A stretch of DNA of 28,640 bases from JBIOUF01 sp044866695 (lineage in GTDB: Bacteria > Actinomycetota > Actinomycetes > Propionibacteriales > Nocardioidaceae), in NCBI GenBank assembly GCA_044866695.1, contig JBIOUF010000157.1, forward strand, positions 1 through 28,640, written 5' to 3'. The first letter of the stretch is position 1, and each line of letters starts with the position of its first letter. Below, piece after piece: positions 15,416-21,983 of the stretch. Under the pieces are notes generated by a model, which was not told the DNA's origin, searched no databases, and was given only the letters and a program-made list of their open reading frames with translations. Position numbers and translations under genes: made by a program.

Positions 15416-15612
15416 GCGGCTCCCGGCCCGAGGAGGACCCGGCGGCCGCCACGCCGGAGGCGCGGCGCCGGCGACGGGACGGGGTCTTCCACGACGTGCT
15501 CCCCGACCGCACCCGCGACGAGACCGACGAGACCGACCGGCCCGACCCGGGTGGGCGCGCCGCCGGCCGCGACGACTGGCTGCGCGACCAGGTGCCCCCG
15601 CACCACGGCTGA
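15412..15612 (+). CDS. Small acidic/basic hydrophilic protein, 66 residues
   Basis: Starts at GTG 15412 inside a GTGA overlap with the epimerase stop, so it is probably translationally coupled. The product is low-complexity and highly charged, with 'ARRRRRDGVFHDVLPDRTRDETDETDRP' and a C-terminus reading 'RDDWLRDQVPPHHG'. A short tail ending in W-x-R/E-x2-x-PPH-x-G is, to my recollection, recurrent in small actinobacterial hypothetical proteins, which together with the overlap supports it being real. No function can be assigned. Confidence 0.65.
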   Translation: MSGSRPEEDPAAATPEARRRRRDGVFHDVLPDRTRDETDETDRPDPGGRAAGRDDWLRDQVPPHHG

Positions 15613-15743
15613 GCCGCTCCCGGCGGCCGGCGCCCGACCGTCGAGCTTGGGCCCGGTCGAGTCGATGGCGAGCGCCGTCCAGCCCTGCGACTGCCACGGC
15701 GCCGACCCCGATGGCCCGCCGACGCCCTCGCCGAGTCGGCCCA

Positions 15744-15869
15744 GGTTGTGCCGGCTCGGCGGTCGAGTGGGCGGAGGTTGTGCCAGGTGAGGGGTCGAGT
15801 GGGCGGAGGTTGTGCCGGGTGGGGGGTCGAGTGGGCGGAGGTTGCGCCGGCTCGCGGGGGTTACGCCGG
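15744..15869. repeat. 32-nt tandem repeat, three copies plus a partial fourth
   Basis: Units at 15744-15775, 15776-15807 and 15808-15839, with a degraded fourth beginning at 15840. All carry GGTCGAGTGGGCGGA at the end and GGTTGTGCC at the start; the middle differs slightly (CGGCTCGGC, AGGTGAGGG, GGGTGGGGG). No spacers. The array runs up to and just into the end of the mscL pseudogene. The flank 15613-15743 holds no gene that I can support. Confidence 0.85.
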
Positions 15870-16219
15870 GCCGCCGCGGGAGACCAGCGCGTCGCGGATT
15901 CGGCTGAGCAGGACGACGTCCTCGGGGGTGCCGTCCGGCTCGTCGTTGCTGGGGAAGAACCGCTCCTTCGCTCCTGGTGTAGGGCACGACCACGCCGAGG
16001 TACACGACCGCGGCGAGGATCGGGAAGGCGATCAGCGCATTGAGGAACGGCGCGACGCCCACCCCGCCGACCACGATCGTGCCGATCTCGGCCGACCCGG
16101 CCACCTGCTCACGTAGGCCAGCAGCAGGTCGGTGAACGCCGTGACGACCGCGGTGAACGCGGTGCCCATCATGAGGCGACCGCGAGCTCGACCAGGTTGC
16201 CCCTGAGGAAAGGGGAAAG
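15861..16219 (-). pseudogene. mscL: mscL pseudogene (large-conductance mechanosensitive channel) with three frameshifts
   Basis: Pieces of MscL are found in order in different minus-strand frames: 'FLRGNLVELAVA' (from 16210), 'MMGTAFTAVVTAFTDLLLAYVS', 'AEIGTIVVGGVGVAPFLNALIAFPILAAVVY'-type TM segments, then 'AKERFFPSNDEP' and 'VVLLSRIRDALVSRGGPA' ending at TAA 15863-15861. Single-base changes are needed near 16174 (+1), 16106 (+1) and 15972 (-1); 350 nt then becomes 351, i.e. 116 codons plus stop. No start codon is recoverable before 'FLRGN'. MscL is a pentameric inner-membrane channel that opens under hypo-osmotic tension. It lies ~30 nt downstream of the SAF gene. Sequencing error is the alternative. 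Confidence 0.85.
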
Positions 16220-16248
16220 CCGACTCGTCGGTGCGGACAGGCCGCAAC

Positions 16249-16875
16249 CTACCCGGCGAGCACCGGGGAGAGGAACGCCGAGACCCCTGCGGCGGCGAGG
16301 CGCTCGGCGTCCTCGCGGGGTGCCGCGACCACGACCAGGCCACCGGTGACCAGGCCGTCGTCGCGGGCGTCGGGCTCGGGGATGGCGACCACCGGGACCG
16401 CTGTGGCGACGACCTGGGCGTGCTTCCCCTGGGGGTCGGCCGCCAGGACGTCGATCCGGTCGCCGACCGAGAGCAGGGGAACCGTCGCGGCGTCGCCGAG
16501 GCGGATGGGCACGGCGACCCGCCCCGGGTAGCCGGACACGAGCGACGGAGCGACCACGCGGACGTCGGTGACCGGCTCGCCCCTGCGCAGCGGCGCCGCG
16601 GTGGTGCGCCCGACCAGCGAGCCTGGCACCGCGACCGCGCCGTCCGGCACCGTGCCCGGGGGCAGCCGGACGACGGCGAGGTCGGCGGTGTCGAGGACCT
16701 CCCCGCCGGGCAGGTCCCGGGCCGCGACCACCGCGGCGGCCGTCGCCGGTGGCGCCGGGGACACCGCGCGCAGCCCGGCGAGGACGGCCAGCGCCGCACA
16801 CGCCACCGCCAGCGGCCGGCGGCGGGCCAGGACGGCGCGACGGACGCGGCGGCGGACCATGGCCAAGCGGTTCAT
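16249..16875 (-). CDS. SAF-domain (CpaB/RcpC-like) membrane-anchored protein
   Basis: 208 residues. Basic N-terminus, one membrane segment (about 21-36, 'PLAVACAALAVLAGL'), then an SAF domain: 'VVAARDLPGGEVLDTADLAVVRLPPGTVPDG', 'LVGRTTAAPLRRGEPVTDVRV', 'VPIRLGDAATVPLLSVGDRIDVLA'. This resembles the RcpC/CpaB family of Flp pilus assembly periplasmic proteins, but no pilus genes are near; at this conserved locus (next to mscL and fmdB) the function is unknown. ATG 16875 is chosen because TACGGT ends 7 nt before it; ATG 16860 is a possible alternative. It is divergent from fmdB, with the CIRCE element in between, and is upstream of the mscL remnant. Confidence 0.85.
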   Translation of the reverse strand: MNRLAMVRRRVRRAVLARRRPLAVACAALAVLAGLRAVSPAPPATAAAVVAARDLPGGEVLDTADLAVVRLPPGTVPDGAVAVPGSLVGRTTAAPLRRGEPVTDVRVVAPSLVSGYPGRVAVPIRLGDAATVPLLSVGDRIDVLAADPQGKHAQVVATAVPVVAIPEPDARDDGLVTGGLVVVAAPREDAERLAAAGVSAFLSPVLAG

Positions 16876-16882
16876 GCGCGCC

Positions 16883-16888
16883 ACCGTA
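16883..16888 (-). promoter_or_regulatory. -10 hexamer of SAF-domain gene, leaderless type
   Basis: TACGGT on the minus strand, 7 nt before ATG 16875. Confidence 0.5.
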
Positions 16889-16951
16889 GGCCGGTCCTCG
16901 CCGTGGCCGCCGAGCTCGTCCACAGGCCCGCGCCCCGCCGATGTGCGATGA

Positions 16952-16978
16952 TTGGCACTCGGAGCCTCAGAGTGCCAA
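16952..16978 (+). promoter_or_regulatory. CIRCE element (HrcA operator) upstream of fmdB/ruc
   Basis: TTGGCACTC, a 9-nt spacer, and GAGTGCCAA form a perfect 9-bp inverted repeat, matching the CIRCE consensus TTAGCACTC-N9-GAGTGCTAA with one compensated change in each arm. In established systems HrcA binds CIRCE to repress chaperone genes until heat stress. It ends 25 nt before the fmdB ATG and 77 nt from the divergent SAF gene start. Confidence 0.9.
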
Positions 16979-17003
16979 CGCGCGCGATCCGAGAGGAGCG
17001 ACG

Positions 17004-17363
17004 ATGCCGACCTACCAGTACTCCTGCACGGACTGCGGGCACTTCTTCGAGCAGGTCCAGAGCTTCAGCGAGGACTCGCTGACCGTGTGCCCGCAGTGCC
17101 AGGGCCGCCTCCGCAAGGTCTTCAACGCCGTGGGCGTGGTGTTCAAGGGCTCCGGCTTCTACCGCACCGACAGCCGTACCGACGGCCGCAAGAGCGAGCG
17201 CGCGGGCGAGGGGGGCGAGACCACGGGCGGCGGGTCCGGCAGCGGCGAGCCCAAGAGCGGGGAGAAGAAGAGCGGGCAGAAGGCGGGGGGCGCAGGCACG
17301 GGCGCCGGCCAGACCGGCTCGGGAGCCACCGCCAAGGCCGGCGCCGGCAGCAGCGCCGCCTGA
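17004..17363 (+). CDS. ruc: FmdB-family zinc-ribbon protein, Ruc-like redox-regulated chaperone
   Basis: 119 residues. A short zinc ribbon 'MPTYQYSCTDCGHFFEQVQSF' with cysteines C8, C11, C29 and C32 (two CxxC pairs) is followed by 'LRKVFNAVGVVFKGSGFYRTDSR' and then a long disordered Gly/Ser/Lys-rich tail from ~60. This is the architecture of M. tuberculosis Rv0991c (Ruc), shown to be an oxidation-activated chaperone working with DnaK and co-regulated with hsp60/hsp70. The CIRCE operator directly upstream fits that role. ATG 17004 has GAGAGGAG at 16991-16998. The orthology is supported by both domain layout and gene neighbourhood; chaperone activity here is inferred. Confidence 0.9.
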   Translation: MPTYQYSCTDCGHFFEQVQSFSEDSLTVCPQCQGRLRKVFNAVGVVFKGSGFYRTDSRTDGRKSERAGEGGETTGGGSGSGEPKSGEKKSGQKAGGAGTGAGQTGSGATAKAGAGSSAA

Positions 17364-17386
17364 GACGGCCGGACCCGGGCACGGGG

Positions 17387-17392
17387 CAGAAT
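17387..17392 (+). promoter_or_regulatory. -10 hexamer of penicillin-acylase-like gene, leaderless type
   Basis: CAGAAT ends 7 nt before GTG 17400. The ATG at 17391 overlaps the hexamer, which argues against it as the start. Confidence 0.45.
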
Positions 17393-17399
17393 GTCGGCC

Positions 17400-19982
17400 G
17401 TGTCCGAGACCGCCCGCGTGCCGCGCCGCCGGTTCCGGGACCTGCCGCGCTGGGGCCGCTGGACGACCTACGTCGTGGTGGCGCTCGTCCTGGTCCTGGT
17501 GGCCGCCGCGGTCGGGGCCGTGCTCACGGTGCGCCGGTCCTTCCCCGACGTCGACGGGACCATCGACCTGCCGGGGCTGGACGAGACGGTGACCGTGCTG
17601 CGGGACGGCCACGGCATCCCGCAGGTGTACGCCGACACTCCCCACGACCTGTTCTACGCGCAGGGCTACGTGCAGGCGCAGGACCGGTTCTTCGAGATGG
17701 ACGTCCGCCGGCACATCACCGCCGGGCGTCTCTCGGAGCTGTTCGGGGCCGACACCCTCGACACCGACAAGGCGATCCGGGTGATGGGCTGGCGGCAGAT
17801 CGCGCAGCGCGAGCTGGACCTGCTCAGCCCGGAGACGCTGCGCGCCCTGGAGTCGTTCAGCGAGGGGGTGAACGCCTACATCCGCGAGCACCCGCCGAGC
17901 CAGATGTCGCTGGAGTACACCTTGCTCGCAGCGACCGGCCTGGACTACCAGGTCGAGGACTGGACGCCGGTGGACTCGGTGTCCTGGCTCAAGGCCATGG
18001 CCTGGGACCTGCGGACCAACATGGAGGACGAGGTCGAGCGCGCGCTGCTCTCGGCGCGGCTGGTCCCCTCGCGGGTGGACCAGCTGTTCCCGCCGTATCC
18101 CTACGACCGCCACCGTCCGGTCCTCGAGCGCGGGGCCGTCGTCGAGGGCAGGTTCGACCCGGACGCCCGGCCCAGGTTCGCGCCGGTGTTCCCGCTGGCC
18201 GACGGCGCGCAGGCGGCGTTCGGGGCGGTGGCCCGTGCCGTCGCCGCCGTACCCCCGCTGGTCGGCACCGGCGACGGGGTGGGCAGCAACGGCTGGGTGG
18301 TCGACGGCGAGCACTCCAAGACCGGGATGCCGATCCTCGCCAACGACCCGCACCTGGCCCCGATGCTGCCGAGCATCTGGTACCAGATGGGGCTGCACTG
18401 CCGAGAGCTCACCTCCGGGTGCCCGTACGACGTCGCCGGGTTCACCTTCGCCGGGCTGCCGGGCGTGGTCATCGGGCACAACCGGCAGGTCGCCTGGGGC
18501 TTCACCAACCTCGGGCCGGACGTCACCGACCTGTATCTGGAGAAGGTGCGCGGCACCCGCTACCTGTTCCGTGGCCGCTACCGCCCCCTGGCCAGCCACG
18601 ACGAGACCGTCGAGATCGCCGGGGAGCGGCCGTTCACCTTCGCGGTGCGCCGGACCAGGCACGGGCCGCTGCTCTCCGACGTGTCCGAGCAGCTGTCCAC
18701 CGTCGGCGCCAACGCGCCGGTCTCCGGCGACTCGCCGGCCCGCGGCACCGGCTACGCGGTCGCGCTGGCCTGGTCCGCACTGCGGCCGAACCGGACCGCC
18801 GACGCCCTGTTCGAGATCAACCGGGCCACCGACTGGGCGTCGTTCCGCGCCGCGGCGAGCAAGTTCGCGGCGCCCAGCCAGAACATGGTGTACGCCGACC
18901 GCGACGGCCACATCGGCTACCAGTCGCCCGGCCTGATCCCCGTACGCCGCCCCGCCCACACCGGCAACTGGCCCGTGGCCGGCTGGACCGGCCGCGACGA
19001 GTGGAGGGGGTTCATCCCGTTCGAGGCGCTGCCGACCGCCACCGACCCGGAGGAGGGGTTCTTCGCCACGGCGAACCAGCCGGTGGTGGGTCCTGGCTAC
19101 CCCTACCGGCTCGGCGAGCCACAGGCGTTCGGCTACCGCAGCCAGCGGATCGTCGACCTGCTGCGCAAGGGCGGGACCCTGTCGGTCGACGACATGGCCG
19201 AGATCCAGCTGGACACCCGCAACGGCTTCGCCCCCGAGCTGGTGCCCTACCTGCTCGACGTCGACCCTGGCACGTCGTACTACCGGCAGGGCCAGCGGCT
19301 GCTGCGCGGCTGGGACTTCACCCAGCCGGCCGACTCCGCGCCGGCGGCGTACTACAACGCGGTGTGGCGGCACCTGCTGGCCCTGGCCTTCCACGACCAG
19401 ATGCCCGAGGACACCTGGCCGGAGGGAGGGGACCGCTGGTTCGAGGTGGTGCGCGGCCTGCTGGCCCGGCCCAACAGCGAGTGGTGGGACGACGTCGACA
19501 CCACCGACGTCCGGGAGAGCCGCGACGACGTCCTCGAGCAGGCGATGCGGGACGCCCGTGACGAGCTGGTCCGGCTGCAGGCGCGCGACCCCTCCGGCTG
19601 GCGCTGGGGGCACCAGCACGTGCTCGACCTGGAGAACCAGACGGTCGGCCAGTCCGACGTGGGGCTGGTCCGGCGGCTGCTCAACCGCGGCGGCTACGAG
19701 CTGGGCGGCGGCACGTCGATCGTGGACGCCACCGGGTGGACCGCGTCCGAGGGCTACCAGGTGGACTGGGTGCCCTCGATGCGCATGGTGGTGTCGCTGC
19801 GCGACCTGGACGAGTCGACGTGGGTCAACCTCACCGGCGCCAGCGGCCACGCGTTCGCCGACCACTACACCGACCAGACCGAGCTCTGGGCCTCCGGGCG
19901 CACGCTGGGGTGGCCGTTCACCGCGGCGGCGGTGAAGGACGCCGCGGAGCACACGCTCACCCTGGCGCCGGCAGCGCAGTGA
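17400..19982 (+). CDS. Membrane-anchored penicillin acylase family (Ntn hydrolase) protein
   Basis: 860 residues. Basic N-terminus and one membrane segment (about 24-43, 'YVVVALVLVLVAAAVGAVLT'), then the alpha-like segment 'VTVLRDGHGIPQVYADTPHDLFYAQGYVQAQDRFFEMDVRRH', a linker, and 'GVGSNGWVVDGEHSKTGMPILANDPHL', in which Ser296 is the expected self-processing catalytic N-terminal nucleophile of the beta subunit. 'PGVVIGHNRQVAWGFTN' and 'QNMVYADRDGHIGYQ' are further family motifs. Members hydrolyse amide bonds of penicillins, acyl-homoserine lactones or other acyl amides; the substrate is unknown. GTG 17400 is preferred for promoter spacing, ATG 17391 is possible. The 3' end overlaps the convergent cyclo-ligase gene by 26 nt. 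Confidence 0.92.
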   Translation: MSETARVPRRRFRDLPRWGRWTTYVVVALVLVLVAAAVGAVLTVRRSFPDVDGTIDLPGLDETVTVLRDGHGIPQVYADTPHDLFYAQGYVQAQDRFFEMDVRRHITAGRLSELFGADTLDTDKAIRVMGWRQIAQRELDLLSPETLRALESFSEGVNAYIREHPPSQMSLEYTLLAATGLDYQVEDWTPVDSVSWLKAMAWDLRTNMEDEVERALLSARLVPSRVDQLFPPYPYDRHRPVLERGAVVEGRFDPDARPRFAPVFPLADGAQAAFGAVARAVAAVPPLVGTGDGVGSNGWVVDGEHSKTGMPILANDPHLAPMLPSIWYQMGLHCRELTSGCPYDVAGFTFAGLPGVVIGHNRQVAWGFTNLGPDVTDLYLEKVRGTRYLFRGRYRPLASHDETVEIAGERPFTFAVRRTRHGPLLSDVSEQLSTVGANAPVSGDSPARGTGYAVALAWSALRPNRTADALFEINRATDWASFRAAASKFAAPSQNMVYADRDGHIGYQSPGLIPVRRPAHTGNWPVAGWTGRDEWRGFIPFEALPTATDPEEGFFATANQPVVGPGYPYRLGEPQAFGYRSQRIVDLLRKGGTLSVDDMAEIQLDTRNGFAPELVPYLLDVDPGTSYYRQGQRLLRGWDFTQPADSAPAAYYNAVWRHLLALAFHDQMPEDTWPEGGDRWFEVVRGLLARPNSEWWDDVDTTDVRESRDDVLEQAMRDARDELVRLQARDPSGWRWGHQHVLDLENQTVGQSDVGLVRRLLNRGGYELGGGTSIVDATGWTASEGYQVDWVPSMRMVVSLRDLDESTWVNLTGASGHAFADHYTDQTELWASGRTLGWPFTAAAVKDAAEHTLTLAPAAQ

Positions 19983-20550
19983 TCCCCGAGGGCGTGGCCG
20001 CGGCGGTGACCGCCCGGTCGTGGTCTCCGGCGGGGACCCGGTCCAGCACCTCGCCGTCGTACAGCAGCACGCAGGTGGGCGTGCCCACGGGGACCCGGCC
20101 CAGGGCCCGGTCGTAGGAGCCGCCCCCGCGACCCAGCCGGACGCCCCGGCGGTCCACCGCCAGGCCCGGCACCAGCACGACGTCGGCGGTCGCGACGGCC
20201 TCGCGGCCCAGCGGCGGCCCGGCCGGCTCCAGCAGCCCTCGCCGGGCGCGGAGCAGGGGACCGGTGTGGGCCGCCCAGTCCAGGTCGTCGTCCGGCAGCA
20301 GCACGGGGAGGATCACCCGGCGCCCGGCCGCGGCGAGGCGCTCCAGGAGCGGGCCGGTGCCGGGCTCGGTCCCCACCGAGACGTACGCCGCCACCGTCGC
20401 CGCCCGGCGCAGCGGCGGCCAGGCGGTCAGCGCCTCGGCGAGCGACTCGGCGGCCTGGGTCATCTCCAGCAGAGTGCGGCGCCGCCGCACCGTCACCAGC
20501 CGGTCGCGCAGCGCCGTCTTCTGCGCGGCCAAGGCGTCCAGGGCGTCCAC
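19957..20550 (-). CDS. 5-formyltetrahydrofolate cyclo-ligase
   Basis: 197 residues, the usual length. It converts 5-formyl-THF to 5,10-methenyl-THF with ATP, returning stored folate to one-carbon metabolism. N-terminal 'KTALRDRLVTVRRRR' resembles the family start; 'VAAYVSVGTEPGT' holds the substrate loop, 'VVLVPGLAVDRRGVRLGRGGGSYDRAL' (125-150) is the diagnostic ATP/Mg site, and 'DHDRAVTAAATPSGI' is near the C-terminus. Start GTG 20550 fits TAGGTT 6 nt upstream. It is divergent from the UDP-glucose pyrophosphorylase gene, as in the mycobacterial Rv0992c/Rv0993 arrangement, and overlaps the end of the convergent acylase gene. Confidence 0.95.
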   Translation of the reverse strand: MDALDALAAQKTALRDRLVTVRRRRTLLEMTQAAESLAEALTAWPPLRRAATVAAYVSVGTEPGTGPLLERLAAAGRRVILPVLLPDDDLDWAAHTGPLLRARRGLLEPAGPPLGREAVATADVVLVPGLAVDRRGVRLGRGGGSYDRALGRVPVGTPTCVLLYDGEVLDRVPAGDHDRAVTAAATPSGITALPAPG

Positions 20551-20556
20551 GTGGCG

Positions 20557-20562
20557 AACCTA
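20557..20562 (-). promoter_or_regulatory. -10 hexamer of cyclo-ligase gene, leaderless type
   Basis: TAGGTT on the minus strand ends 6 nt before GTG 20550. Confidence 0.55.
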
Positions 20563-20571
20563 CGCGCCCCC

Positions 20572-20577
20572 TACGAT
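20572..20577 (+). promoter_or_regulatory. -10 hexamer of UDP-glucose pyrophosphorylase gene, leaderless type
   Basis: TACGAT ends 7 nt before ATG 20585. It lies only 9 nt from the opposing cyclo-ligase -10, inside a 34-nt divergent gap. Confidence 0.6.
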
Positions 20578-20584
20578 CAAGCCC

Positions 20585-21973
20585 ATGAGCGAGGAAGGGC
20601 TGCGTCTCGCGCGCGACAAGATGCTGGCCGAGGGCGTCGACCCGACCGCGATCGAGGTGTTCAGCCACTACTACCGGCGGCTGGAGAGCGGCGAGACCGG
20701 GATGGTGCCCGAGTCCACCATCGAGCCGCTGGAGTCCCCCTCGCTGGCCGACGCCGACGTGCCCGACGACGTGGCGCGGGCGGCGCTGGGCAGGACGGTC
20801 GTGGTCAAGCTCAACGGCGGGCTGGGGACGTCGATGGGGCTGGACCGGGCCAAGACCTTGCTCACCGTGCGGGAGGGGCTGACCTTCCTCGACGTGATCG
20901 CCCGGCAGGTTCTGGCGGCCAGACGGCGGTACGACGTGCGGCTGCCGCTGGTGTTCATGGACAGCTTCCGCACCCGCCAGGACACGCTGGCGGCGCTGGC
21001 GGCGTACCCCGACCTGCCCGACCCCGTGCTGCCGCTGGACTTCCTGCAGAACAAGGAGCCCAAGCTTCGTGCCGACGACCTCACGCCGGTCAGCTGGCCG
21101 GCCGACCCCGCGCTGGAGTGGTGCCCGCCCGGGCACGGCGACCTCTACACGGCGCTGCACGGGACCGGTCTCATCGATGCGATGCTGGCCGAGGGCTTCA
21201 CGCAGGTGTTCGTGTCCAACTCCGACAACCTCGGCGCCACCCCGGACCCTCGGGTGGCCGGCTGGTTCGCCGCCAGCGGCGCGCCCTTCGCGATCGAGGC
21301 GGTGCGCAGGACGCCCAGCGACCGCAAGGGCGGCCACTTCGCGCGCCGCAAACGCGACGGGCGGGTGGTGCTGCGCGAGACGGCGCAGACCCTGCCCGAG
21401 GACGCCGGGGCGCTGGCCGACCTGGACCGGCACCGGCACACCTCCACCAACAACCTGTGGTTCGACATCGCGGCAATGCGGTCGCTGCTTGACGAGCGCG
21501 GGGGCGTGCTCGGCCTGGCGATGATCAAGAACGCCAAGACCGTGGACCCGTCGGACCCGGGCAGCCCCGGCGTGCTGCAGATCGAGACCGCCATGGGCGC
21601 CGCGGTCGAGGTGTTCGACGGGGCGACGACGGTGGAGGTGGGCCGGGACCGGTTCGTCCCGGTGAAGACCACCAACGACCTGCTGGTGCTGCGGTCGGAC
21701 TGCTACGAGCTCGACGACGACGCGGTGCTGCGTCCGGTGTCCGGCCAGGTCCCGTTCGTCGACCTGGGGCCGGCGTACCGGCACGTGGAGGGGTTCGAGA
21801 AGCGCTTCCCCGAGGGCGTGCCGAGCCTGCGGGACGCCACGCGGCTGGTGGTGCGGGGGGACTGGACGTTCCGCGCCGGGGTGCGGGTGGTGGGCTCGGT
21901 GGAGGTCGGTGAGGAGGGGTCGTCGGGCGAGGTGCCGGCCGGGACCACCCTGACGGGGAACGGCTCGACGTAG
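20585..21973 (+). CDS. UTP-glucose-1-phosphate uridylyltransferase, UDPGP (eukaryote-like) family
   Basis: 462 residues. 'VVVKLNGGLGTSMGLDRAKTL' (72-92) is the nucleotide-binding loop of the UDPGP family, followed by 'LDFLQNKEPKL', 'PPGHGDLYTALHGTGLIDAMLAEG', 'VFVSNSDNLGATPD' and 'FVPVKTTNDLLVLRSD'. It forms UDP-glucose from UTP and glucose-1-phosphate for cell-wall sugars and glucans. At the same conserved position M. tuberculosis carries the ~300-residue bacterial GalU, which has a different motif, so this is an apparent non-orthologous replacement. It shares glucose-1-phosphate as substrate with GlgC of this window. No symbol is given because it is not a homologue of E. coli galU. Confidence 0.92.
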   Translation: MSEEGLRLARDKMLAEGVDPTAIEVFSHYYRRLESGETGMVPESTIEPLESPSLADADVPDDVARAALGRTVVVKLNGGLGTSMGLDRAKTLLTVREGLTFLDVIARQVLAARRRYDVRLPLVFMDSFRTRQDTLAALAAYPDLPDPVLPLDFLQNKEPKLRADDLTPVSWPADPALEWCPPGHGDLYTALHGTGLIDAMLAEGFTQVFVSNSDNLGATPDPRVAGWFAASGAPFAIEAVRRTPSDRKGGHFARRKRDGRVVLRETAQTLPEDAGALADLDRHRHTSTNNLWFDIAAMRSLLDERGGVLGLAMIKNAKTVDPSDPGSPGVLQIETAMGAAVEVFDGATTVEVGRDRFVPVKTTNDLLVLRSDCYELDDDAVLRPVSGQVPFVDLGPAYRHVEGFEKRFPEGVPSLRDATRLVVRGDWTFRAGVRVVGSVEVGEEGSSGEVPAGTTLTGNGST

Positions 21974-21976
21974 GGT
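21971..21976 (+). promoter_or_regulatory. -10 hexamer of moeA/glp, leaderless type
   Basis: TAGGGT contains the TAG stop codon of the upstream gene and ends 7 nt before ATG 21984. The moeA cluster can therefore be transcribed independently of the pyrophosphorylase gene. Confidence 0.55.
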
Positions 21977-21983
21977 CGCCCTC

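Noticed and set aside
15639..15690. Transposase remnant ('LAIDSTGPKLDGR' on the minus strand)
   Set aside because: The similarity to the STG segment of IS5-like transposases covers about ten residues only and no flanking transposase motifs or terminal repeats were found.
15861..16219. Programmed frameshifting in mscL
   Set aside because: Three separate shifts of both signs plus a missing start codon do not fit programmed frameshifting.
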